This document shows, in pieces, positions 55,020 to 64,000 of a stretch of DNA of 64,000 nt (within the stretch, counting starts at the first letter, position 1; each line of letters begins with the position of its first letter). The notes beneath the pieces are model-generated. The model made no database searches and was not told the DNA's origin. It saw only the letters and a program-made list of their open reading frames with translations. The stretch lies in assembly GCA_964036155.1 (NCBI GenBank), contig OZ038422.1:71447201-71511200 (forward strand), given 5' to 3'. A program made the position numbers and the translations under genes. Origin of the DNA: Diploscapter coronatus (lineage: Eukaryota; Nematoda; Chromadorea; Rhabditida; Rhabditidae).

Positions 55020-58000
55020 TCAAATTCTTCCCCTAGCAGCCCTGGATCTGGTGACGATTTGGGTTTTTTCCTGTCCTTGCTGGATTTGGTGTGGTTTTCC
55101 ATTGGGATACCTCGGTCCGAGAATGAAGCAGTTGATGTTGAGATGCTCGCAGAACTGCCTGCACACCGCTGTGCAGTAGATCAGAAGGGAGGCGTAGCAG
55201 TAAATCTGGAAATAAAATGATTTTCATTGGAAAAAAACTGAAATTGCAAGTAATTTGAAAAAAAAGTAAATTTGCAGGAGAAAATTAAACATGACAGAAA
55301 ATGTTGTTACTCATATTCATAAGTTATTTCTAAAAATTGCGATGTCCTAAACATTCAGAAAAGGATAACTAGTTTTTTAATTAGAAAAAATAATTTTAAT
55401 GTTAGGCATTTTTTCTGACATAAAACAAAAAAAAATCAAACTTACAGTTGCTGCGACGAGTAGTTTGAATTCATCGATGGCATTAGGCAGATAGTACTGA
55501 TTGACGAGCATGGCGAACGGCCCCACATAGATCCAGTCCCACAGACGTAGTTCGGACTTGCTCATGTGTGCTATCACCAGACGGTTCGTCGCTTTCGCAC
55601 CTCAACGAAAATATCTTTGGACCCGTTCAGGCTTGTGCTGATCGCACCCAATAAATTTTTTTTTAAATTTTTAGTATTGATCTTTCGATCTTTTACTGGT
55701 CAGAAAACTTTTGCCCATTTGCCTGATCCAGTGACTTTCTCATATCAATCTTTCTTTATTCTAAGTTCACTACCCCCCACAAATAGTTAACCAAATTTTC
55801 TAAAATCTGCCAGGAATTTACAGCTGAATGAACTGAATATGTGTACAAAATTTCAGCTAAGTTAGTTCAATTTGGTAATGTTGCAAACCGACTTCATAAT
55901 CGTGATTGTTTCACACTTTTGGTCCGCAACCGTATTCATTTTCTGATATCAGTGACAAGGTAAAATGATGCAATATTCGGAATTGAGATGAAAGCGATTG
56001 AAACTGTTGGACTTGAATATTATCCTGACTAAAATTTTAAAAAAAAAAAGACAGAAGTCATACCGACAGCTCCAAAGCAGAGACAGAAAAGAGTGATATT
56101 GTCATCGTAGACAGCCGTTTCTGTATTCGAATAGATCATGCAAAACGGGACGATCACCATCAGCAGAGGGAACAGGGGAAACATCACTGAGGTGCCCTGG
56201 AAATTTCGCATTTTTTTTTCTCAAATCGATAGTTTGGCAAAAATAAAGAAATTGGGTTTGAAAATGTATATCATTCAAATTTGAAAAAAAAAAAACATAC
56301 CGCAATAGTGGACCCATTTTTGCCAGCACCCTGACTGAGGATGGTGTCGATGTGGCCGGACAGCTGGTATAGAGTAGCCAGACCGGCTGACATCACAACC
56401 AGGTGGCGGAATTGGAAACCCAATAACTGCAAATAGGAAAATTTACGCACCGCATGACAGAAAAGAATGATAGGTCCCCAGGCTTGAGGAAAGGTGTCGT
56501 TTATATTTGACATTTTAAAAATCTCTTTCTACTCAAGTCAGACTGAATCATATTTATACAAAAATGATAATTTTGTGAAAAAATAACTTGAAAAAAAGAA
56601 AAACTCACGATATTCCATTCCCAAATGGAAGTGCCGAAGAGCGCCGTGGTCAGCAGCACACCAATCACTGTCATCTGAGCTTCCGTCACGTCAAATCTGG
56701 AAAATTTCCAATTTCATGATTTCAGAAGAAAGACAAACCTGCTAAACCTGAGCTGTCCACAGCAGTACGTAGACCTAAAATAAATAAAACGAGCTTTTAG
56801 ATCTCGTAAGAGAATTTAAAACAAAGAAATGATGTTTCCAAACTCCATAAGCTAAGAATTTCACGAACCAATGAGCAGCATAGAAGAGAACGACAGAGAC
56901 GATGGACACGAACATCACTCCGTTGTAGACCATGCCCAGCTGCATCGCGTAGCAAATGTTCATCGTTACGAATACTGAAGAAAGACAATTTTATTGGAAA
57001 GCAAGTTTAAATATTCGGGAGAAGGGTTCCGATTGTTTGGTTCTAGAATTTTTTAATTGAAACCTAGTTTCAAATTGCCAAACGAAAACTATTTGATCTA
57101 TTCGTAATTGCCGAAAATATTCATTTATATTAAAGGAAACACGAAAAATTTTTAAAAAATAAACTTTCAAGGGAAAATACGAATTCACTAACCCTGTGTC
57201 ATACTGTCGCATCCATGATCGAACAACTCCCCAAGCGGACTGCTTGAGCCTGTCCTCCTGGCCTGCTTCCCGTCGATCGCATCTAGTGTCTGGTAGAGGA
57301 ACAGACCGAGAGCGGCTTGCAGATACGCCCAAGAAGGAGCCTGTAAAAAAATTTTTTTTTAATTTCAGAAATAAATAGAGCAGTAGCCGAACACTTATTT
57401 TTTACTAAAGCTAAAGCCGCCCTTCAAAATTTGGAAATTTCTTCATCAATAATATAATGATAGCAAAATTTCTATGATCATATCCACATTTCCGTCAATG
57501 AACTAGTCCGAAAGTTGCAGAAAAAGCAGTAAGAAACTAATTTGCTTTTTCTCGAAAATGAATAAATGGCTGACCGGTTCAGTGGCCGTGTAGGAGAAGG
57601 CGGAGAGTATGAGGATAGTGGCGAGGTTGATGATGAGACCGATCAGGGTGATCAGGTTCGGGGCCATCCACATCGGACACCACGTCACTGCATATTCCCA
57701 CCATCTGCAATCAAATTGCAATTTTTACTCAAAAGAAAAAGATCTTTAATTTAGTCATAATTATATTCAGGCGATATCAAGTTATGGCAAATTTTTTAAT
57801 GAAAATTTCACAATTCTCTCAAATCGTGTATCATGTTGTTTTCTCTCCGGTATGATTCATCCATCCGCTGCCTACCAGAAAATCGTGATATTTTCAAAAA
57901 CACGATAAAATTAAAGACAAACACAAATCTGACCGTTTCATAATCAGCTCGTCGAGAAAGCTGTTGTCGACGCAAGAGTACTTGTGCTCGCCCAGTCGCT

Positions 58001-58377
58001 TCATCTCTTCGGGAGTGCACAGAGAATCTGCCTAAAATTTCAAACATTTTCAACAAAAATAACTATTTCGACTTTTTTAAGATAAAAATGAGGATGAAAC
58101 TTTTTTCAACAACGCTTCGAAAAGTACGAAAAAGTGCTTTAAAAGTATCGACAGTTATTTCATTCTCCATCATGAGTTTTTTTAATTCTTCGAATTTCCC
58201 GAAAAGTAAGTCAATAAATCTTCACAGTGTTAGTTATTCAAAGTTTTCAGAGAAATCTAAAGTCAAATGATTTCTCTACAATTTTTTCAAATTCAAAAAT
58301 TAAAATTCCCCAACCTCAAGATATCCATCGAAAAAGTGAGCGATCCTGCGAACGATGGGGCTATTCGACCAGTCCAT
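55020..58377 (-). CDS. cept: Choline/ethanolaminephosphotransferase (CDP-alcohol phosphotransferase family)
   Basis: The enzyme transfers phosphocholine or phosphoethanolamine from the CDP-alcohol to diacylglycerol in ER/Golgi membranes, the last step of the Kennedy pathway. Eleven exons (58377-58315, 58031-57934, 57704-57575, 57340-57193, 56974-56869, 56775-56740, 56696-56609, 56426-56301, 56196-56064, 55600-55446, 55205-55020) join to 422 residues, usual for CEPT1-like proteins. The catalytic motif D117-x2-D120-G-x2-AR-x8-G-x3-D138-x3-D142 is complete ([22 protein letters not shown]). [46 protein letters not shown] and [17 protein letters not shown] are also visible, with multiple hydrophobic helices. 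Choline versus ethanolamine preference cannot be told. The 36-nt sixth exon is unusually small. Confidence 0.94.
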
Positions 58378-59724
58378 TGCCTGATTCGCTCGACCACCTG
58401 CCCGTTTCCTTTCGATCCAAAAACCCGAAGTGAAAATTGGCAAATCTGCAAAAAACAGCTGAAACAATGAAAATTGCATCAGAATGAGCGACGTTCCGGG
58501 AAATTATTCGTCGAATTTTGAAATTTTGTGGGAGAAAGAAGAAAAGAATGGAAAAAGGCCAAGTTATCGACGAAGCAGGCAAGCATAAGGAAGGCAGAAA
58601 ATGAAGAGGAAAGCAAAAACGAGTAGAAACACACGAACAATCGACGATTTCACTTTGGGTTTTTGGATCGAAAGGAAGCGGGTAAACGTAGGACGCGTGA
58701 TTTTCAAATGAATCAAAGTCGTGAGTGAAATTGCCTTCGAATTTCTTTTTGAAAAGTTTAGAAAAATTGAGTAATTGTTTTGTAAACGAAGAATAAGTAA
58801 TTCTAAAGTTGGTTTTCTTTTCAATACAAATTTGGAGATTAAACTACGATAGAGTAAGACAAACTGAGATAGGTCATTTGCATAATCGTAACGCACAGTC
58901 AATGCGATTTGTGTCATCACACATTTCACAATTGAACAAATAATCTGTATCATTCATTGTTCAATTGCGAAATGAGTGATGAGGATCGGGGATGATGAGT
59001 CTTGATCTTCAAGCTTTGGATTTTTGGGAACTAGATTTGAAATTTACTTGGATTCAGAAAAAATTGTTCGATGATTTTCCATTCTGTTAAATCATTGCTG
59101 CAAATATTTTTCTATTTTAAAAATTTATGTGTGATTTCATTAAAAAACTTTTTATTAACATGTGTTAGAAATGACGACGATTTCTCTCATTCGATACCTA
59201 AATAACGGCATCTGCAGATCTAATCATTTAGCGACGCTTAGATGGTATTTTAAAAAATTTGAATATCGTTTACCATATAAAGTCTCCATTATATGAACTT
59301 TGCATTTGAAGCTTGAAGAAAAAATATCATAGATAAAGTCAGACTGCCTTGCTGTATAAATTCAATTATCAACAGTGAAGATCACCTTTTTAGGATGAAT
59401 TATCAAGCCATTTTTCTCAAACTTATTTACATACTTTGATTTACAAGACAATGTTATGCAAATCTATTCGTATAACAACTGATAAAAATAATTCCCGCTT
59501 CACTCTTTTGAATTAATTTGATTTCCTTCAGACTGTTTCAGTTCGTCACCGCCTAAATTGGTGGAGATTATTCGTCTGACATCTCCACTTCGGCTACGCT
59601 CTTTTTTCTTCCGATTCAATAGACATCAATAACGATAATCGAAGCATGAATTACGCTGGATTTTCTCTATCAGCATAGCAGTGAGTGTCTGGATTGTCTA
59701 TATCATTTAGCCACTTCTCCATGA
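58378..59724. other. Divergent intergenic region
   Basis: 1.3 kb between the phosphotransferase (minus) and the cysteine-rich protein (plus). The minus-strand frame at 58564-58953 (129 codons) has no start context, signal or domain I can recognise and is not called. CATTTAG ends near 59710, 15 nt upstream of the next start. Confidence 0.45.
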
Positions 59725-60809
59725 ATGAGGTTGCTTATCTTCATTTTTCTGATTCAAGACACTCTTGCTTGCCTAACTACGCCAGATATGGATTTACCTA
59801 GCGTTTCAAGTACCACACCAGTATCAACTTCTCGGTGTAAGTGTAGCCTTGTTATATGTTTTGATTAAACTAATTTCAGTGTATTTCTGAGAAAACTCGA
59901 TAAATTTTAGCAACGTTATCAACTAAGCAAACGACGTCAGGGGTGAGCACAAAAATGACAAGCTCGACTACGACCCCGACCACAGCTATTACGACTTCAA
60001 TAAGTAAGCAAAAACCCTTTCTTAAAGATAAATTGGATGATATTCAATTTTTTAAGTCAGACATAGGACTGCCAGCACGTAACACAATCGTACCTGTATC
60101 TTATTTGTATGGCTCCTAGAAAAAGACACCAGGGCACCGGGACACCAGTTAGAAAAAAGACACCACTTTTTTCTTTTCGTCTCTTGCTTTCTCATACTAT
60201 TTCTTAGAAAGTGTGGTGTCTTTTTCTAACTGGTGTCCCGGTGTCCTGGTGTCTTTTTCTATGAGCCATCTGTATCTGTGGTCCATATGCCTGCCTAGTT
60301 TTTTTTTTTCAAAATTCGCACCTGTACCTTACTTGACAAGTACCTTACGTGTGGGCAGCCCTGGTCATACAATGACCATTATAAAATCAAGACTTTTTGA
60401 ATATATCACGAGTTTATCAGTTGACATCAAACAACGATTCTTCTAACTTCCACTCGAATTTCGTAAAATGCCATTTACAGATCCATGCTTGTCGTGTCCT
60501 CTACCAGAAGGCGCTTCATACAATTGGGGTGCAGTTGACCCTGCTAGCTGTGGTAACGATCCAAATTCGGGAATTCTGCTGGATCCAATATACGAAACCG
60601 GCGTGAATGTAGATGGAGAATGTGTCTTGAATATTCTCTGCGATGAATCTGTACCTTTCCAACTATTTGCCATCCTTAACGAAGCTGGAGTTGTGGGTTG
60701 TAATTCATATGGATACAGCCTGTCATTTTCTGAGGATATCTGCAGCAATGGATTGTTCTATTATCAAACTGATGGGTTTGATATCGCATTTGCGTGTCGA
60801 TATCCGTAA
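59725..60809 (+). CDS. Small secreted cysteine-rich protein with Thr/Ser linker (C6-domain-like)
   Basis: Three exons (59725-59836, 59911-60003, 60481-60809) join in phase to 177 residues. MRLLIFIFLIQDTLA is a signal peptide. About 45 residues of Thr/Ser-rich linker (TSSTTTPTTAITTS) follow, likely O-glycosylated. The C-terminal domain of about 110 residues has nine cysteines (PCLSCP, DPASCG, GECVLNILC, VVGCN, EDIC, FACRYP). The arrangement resembles the C6 domain of nematode secreted proteins, but I cannot confirm this without a profile search. The ATG at 59725 was chosen over the in-line ATG at 59721 because only this frame gives a signal peptide. Intron 2 (60004-60480) contains a long hairpin repeat. 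Confidence 0.7.
60110..60268. mobile_element. 159-bp inverted-repeat (MITE-like) element inside an intron
   Basis: The left arm starts TGGCTCCTAGAAAAAGACAC and the right arm ends with its near-perfect complement (GTGTCTTTTTCTATGAGCCA). Arms are about 57 bp with few mismatches around a T-rich loop of about 45 nt. Each arm has internal repeats of the type AGACACCAG / GGACACCAG. No clear target duplication is seen. It lies in intron 2 of the small cysteine-rich protein gene and would form a strong hairpin in the pre-mRNA. Confidence 0.75.
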
Positions 60810-61982
60810 TTTTCTCAGCATAAGTTGAACCGGCCTATTACGACCGATCCCGTCTCCGATTGCAAAATTCAATCGGCCAGTTAATCTCCCCGATCCCGAT
60901 ACGATTTTTATGTTTATACCGGAAATAACCGAGTCCAGCTGATCACGATTATTCCCGGTAATTCAATCGGTTGTGGAATCGACCAAAATTAACCAGTTCA
61001 ATTATGCTGAATTGTGCTGAATAAGCTATAATTTCTATTTATTTGATGGAAAAAGTGTTCATAAGAAATAGCATTTCTTCAAAATTGTTCGGAATAGGCT
61101 TTAAAAAAAACATTAGGAGTACCGTATTTTTACGAACCGAAACAGCAATTAGTCGATTCTGATCAAAAATGTTATTCAATAGATTCTTTTCCCAGATTGT
61201 TTATTGACGCAAGTATTGTATTCAGCATTTCGAATACAAAATCAGCTTAATCGAAATGAAAATTCAATGTGGTAGAGTTGCCGTGATTCAGACTTCATTC
61301 AGAGTCAAATTTAATGTGGTTGATACCTCAGAAGATCAGAAAACGATGACAACGCCTCACAAGAACCAAGAACTGCTCGGATCCACGAAACTCGGAACCC
61401 TTCCTATAGGAACCCCCAGCGAGAAGGCTCTTATAGAAAGCTTTCGGAGGTTCCGCGAGTTTCGTAGGTCCGAACACTGATATTTTCATGACCAATTTTG
61501 GTCAAATTTAGCCTCAATGGTGTAAAATTGATTTGAACAAACTGATTAATGACGTCAAGGTTGCATAAAAATATTGTTTCTATCTTGTTTAAAATTCTAA
61601 TTATAGATGAAATATGTCTAGTTATTTAAAACAGTACTTTTCTATGAGATTTTCGAAGAAATTTTTCGAATAAAAAAGATGGTCGTTCTTTGAGCTCTTC
61701 CTACTATCCACTTGTAAAGTGTTCTCTCTCTCTCGCAGAAAGATATCACTTTTTTTGTCAATCACTGCCACTTTACCTTTGACCATCCATATCGATTCAT
61801 TTCTTCTCTCCTTATTATCCTGCGTTCTTTTCCTTGGAAAATTTGCTCTTTTCCCAAATTAATCTTTCTTTATTCAAACACGAACAAATGTTAAAATTTA
61901 ATTCATTTTTGAATCTCATCGGGGGTTTTTTTATTTAAAATATTCGTGATATGGTTTTAGGTAACTCATACATTTCTCCAGA
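60810..61982. other. Intergenic, holds an inverted repeat
   Basis: About 1.2 kb upstream of the MIF gene. Apart from the repeat at 61376-61476, a pyrimidine-rich stretch (CTCTCTCTCTCGC near 61724) is seen, and CATTTCTCCAG ends at 61981, one base before the MIF start codon. Confidence 0.5.
61376..61476. repeat. Imperfect inverted repeat, about 100 bp
   Basis: The left side TCGGATCCACGAAACTCGG pairs imperfectly with the right side CGCGAGTTTCGTAGGTCCGA, with an inner mismatched region. It lies in the intergenic space before the MIF gene and may be a decayed miniature element. It accounts for the plus-strand frame 61256-61480, which I do not call. Confidence 0.5.
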
Positions 61983-62749
61983 ATGCCGATCTGCGAAGTC
62001 GAAACGAACATCCCCAACGACAAGGTGCCCAAGGAGTTTGAATTCCAACTGACTGATCTGCTGGCTGATTCAATGGGGAAGCCCAAGTGGAGCATCGGTG
62101 TTATTGTGAGTTTAGAGGATAAAATCGCGGAGAATTCATTACATTTCAGATCAACGCTGGAAAACGTTTGATCCACGGTGGAACGGCTGATCCAGTTGCT
62201 ATCACGACGGTAATTCATTTTTACGTGATTTTTTAGAGCTCTAATAGAAAGTGTACGGCTTCAAAATATAAAGACAAATAAAATGGTGAAAGTGAATTTT
62301 GCTAGATACTTTTTTTAATTTCAAGATATCTTACCGTTTTCAAACTATTTTATATTTGAACAAATTTCAGATCCGCTCGATCGGCAAAGTCTCGGCCGAG
62401 GAGAACATCAAACACATGAAGAGAATCACCGAGTTCTACAGTCAACAACTGGGACTGCCCGCTGAAAAGGTCAGATTTTGACTCGAGTTCATTTTTCGAA
62501 GGAAATTTAGAAGTCAAACCTTGAATGGGTTATTCCTTTCTCATTCAACTAAATAGGAATATTCAGTTCAAATTTAGCATTTATCGAAAGATAAATAAAT
62601 TTTTACAAAGTTTTTTTAATTAGCTAATTTTAACTTCGATCAGTTTTGCTTTTATTTATTACAAAAATCAGGTGTTCGTCAACTTCGTCGATCTTCAGCC
62701 TCACTGCGTCGGAATCAACGGAACCACCGTCGCTGAGGCATTCAAATAA
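61983..62749 (+). CDS. mif: Macrophage migration inhibitory factor (MIF) homologue
   Basis: Four exons (61983-62105, 62150-62209, 62371-62469, 62672-62749) join to 119 residues, the usual size of the MIF tautomerase fold. The N-terminus is MPICEVETNIP, giving the catalytic Pro2, and Lys33 of the active site is present (SMGKPKW). GGTADPVAITTIRSIGKVSA and KVFVNFVDLQPHCVGINGTT match the central and C-terminal strands. The CxxC oxidoreductase motif of vertebrate MIF is absent (VAIT in its place). The protein lacks a signal peptide, as MIFs do. The ATG lies one base after an acceptor-like CTCCAG. Which C. elegans MIF (1-4) it corresponds to is not decided. Confidence 0.93.
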
Positions 62750-63495
62750 ATACTCGAGTTGTTATTCTTGAGGACATTAGCAGTTTTGTAGCGACAGTTA
62801 CTTGCCAATTTATCTACCCTGCTACGAATTTCACTTGATATTAGTTGTTGTGATCTGAATTCGGTATTTTGAGTTTGTGAAGCGATAATAAATTAGATTC
62901 GTTGGTCTACGTGCAGGAATGAGTTTCATCAAGTTTAAACAGATAGTATTTAGCTTTGTGTTGCTGTAATATCACATTTGATTGATGGCAGTAATTTTTT
63001 CATGAGGTTTAAGCTATCAATTGGATAGATTAAAATCTAAACTGATAGAACCAACTGACCAGCAGCATCGCTATTATTTTTGAACGATAAATATTCGTTT
63101 GTAATTATGTTTTTACTCTTAAAACTTTCTATACTATTCTCTATAGCGTATTTTTGCTATTCTACTGTTTATAATACGAGTATGTAGACTTTTCAATTTA
63201 AACTCTTCCAAATTAAAAGAAAGCTCGATGAATTTATTTATGGATTAATTGGTTAGAAAACGTGAACTTTAAAGAATAAAACTTCAATTCAGCAATATTA
63301 TGAGAGTACTTTAGGGGGTGAACCAGTATTTGGATCCAGTGGAAAAAGGTATCCTGGAGGGAGGTATGATTATTTGGAATTTCTTTTTGGTAAGTGACAT
63401 TCAATGCCTTACTTTAGAGCTTTCCACGTCGATTGCCTAAGTCTCAGATTCTCGTTGCATTAATCAAACAATAGTTTTCATGAATTACAATTTAG
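62750..63495. other. Intergenic and 5' part of the next gene
   Basis: AATAAATTAG near 62887 is a probable polyadenylation signal of MIF. The first exon(s) of the transthyretin-like gene should lie in the right part. An open stretch at about 63312-63393 ending in a TTTTTG|GTAAGT donor has the right phase to join 63496, but its start codon and signal peptide could not be fixed. Confidence 0.4.
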
Positions 63496-64000
63496 ACTAT
63501 CCTGAGGGTACATTATACGAACAAAATGTTCGAGCGAAAGGAGAATTACTTTGCGCTGGAGCTCCATATGAAAATGCAACTGTGAAAATGCACATGATAA
63601 GCAAACGTAAGATCTACATTATTGAATAACTCAGGTCCGTTATTCGAATGTTATTATTTGACGAGTAAAACGTATTATTCAGAACAGAAAAATATCGCAG
63701 TTAATAAAAGTTTTAATCCGCTCAGCAAAAATTATAATAACTATTATGCTTAAAGAATAAATAAAGTATAATTCTAATTCAGAAGACAGTGATCCAACAA
63801 TTGATGTTAGGAGAACAAACGAAAATGGAACATTTTATCTGATAACAGTAGATGGATGGTGCATGTCTGGTATATATGTCAACGAGACGAAGCTCTTCAT
63901 TTACCACACTTGTCAAGTTAATCAAACAGTAAGTCTAAAATAGTTATCGTATTTGTTCCGTAAATCTTGTCATTCTAGAAACATGCGCAATTGCTAAATG
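63496..64000 (+). CDS. Transthyretin-like (TTR) family protein, partial at right edge
   Basis: Three exon pieces are visible: 63496-63606, 63783-63928 and 63979 to the window end. They join in one frame: QNVRAKGELLCAGAPYENATV, then SDPTIDVRRTNENGTFYLI, then IYVNETKLFIYHTCQVNQT. The pattern of G-x-L-x-C near the start, a (D/E)-x-NG-x-F turn and an I-Y-H-x-C strand is typical of the nematode-specific transthyretin-like secreted proteins. It has several N-glycosylation sites. The 5' exon with the signal peptide is not resolved and the 3' end is cut off. Confidence 0.8.

Noticed and set aside
58564..58953. 129-codon minus frame upstream of the phosphotransferase
   Set aside because: Considered as a 5' coding exon, but it does not splice in phase to 58377 and shows no CEPT-family residues.

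Overview
The window is eukaryotic and almost certainly from a nematode. It has AT-rich DNA, many short introns (often 40-60 nt), worm-type gene families (transthyretin-like, C-type lectin plus CUB proteins, FAT-type delta-9 desaturase) and splice-acceptor motifs just upstream of most start codons, as expected with spliced-leader trans-splicing. The species cannot be named from the sequence. I rebuilt exon models by hand. For the complete, undamaged genes all exon phases join and the summed coding lengths are multiples of three.

Left third (1-20.6 kb). A perforin-2/MPEG1-like family (partial copy at 70-568; short secreted copy without a MACPF domain at 14414-16177; full MACPF copy at 17268-20593) surrounds two tandem C2H2 zinc-finger genes (1868-6311 and 7274-10623, sharing exon architecture) and a delta-9 fatty-acid desaturase on the minus strand (11481-13587).

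Middle (21.5-31.7 kb). This is an AT-rich accessory cluster of secreted proteins: a VWA-like plus CUB gene with a 1-nt frameshift, an orphan CUB exon, a CTLD-CTLD-CUB lectin gene with a frame break and a lost splice acceptor, an unrecognised small secreted family in a whole and a truncated copy, and a membrane-anchored short-chain dehydrogenase.

Right half (34.5-58.4 kb). These are conserved housekeeping genes, all on the minus strand: SRRT/ARS2 (RNA metabolism), adenylosuccinate synthetase (AMP synthesis), mitochondrial HSP70 and choline/ethanolaminephosphotransferase. Spacing of 1.3-4.6 kb argues against an operon. Past them, on the plus strand, lie a small cysteine-rich secreted protein, a MIF homologue and the start of a transthyretin-like gene cut by the window edge.

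The most notable signals are the MPEG1 family with a MACPF-less secreted form, four GC-AG introns inside otherwise conserved genes, decay in the lectin cluster, an unrecognised duplicated secreted protein, and several miniature inverted-repeat elements, two of them inside introns and one flanked by a perfect 9-bp direct repeat.
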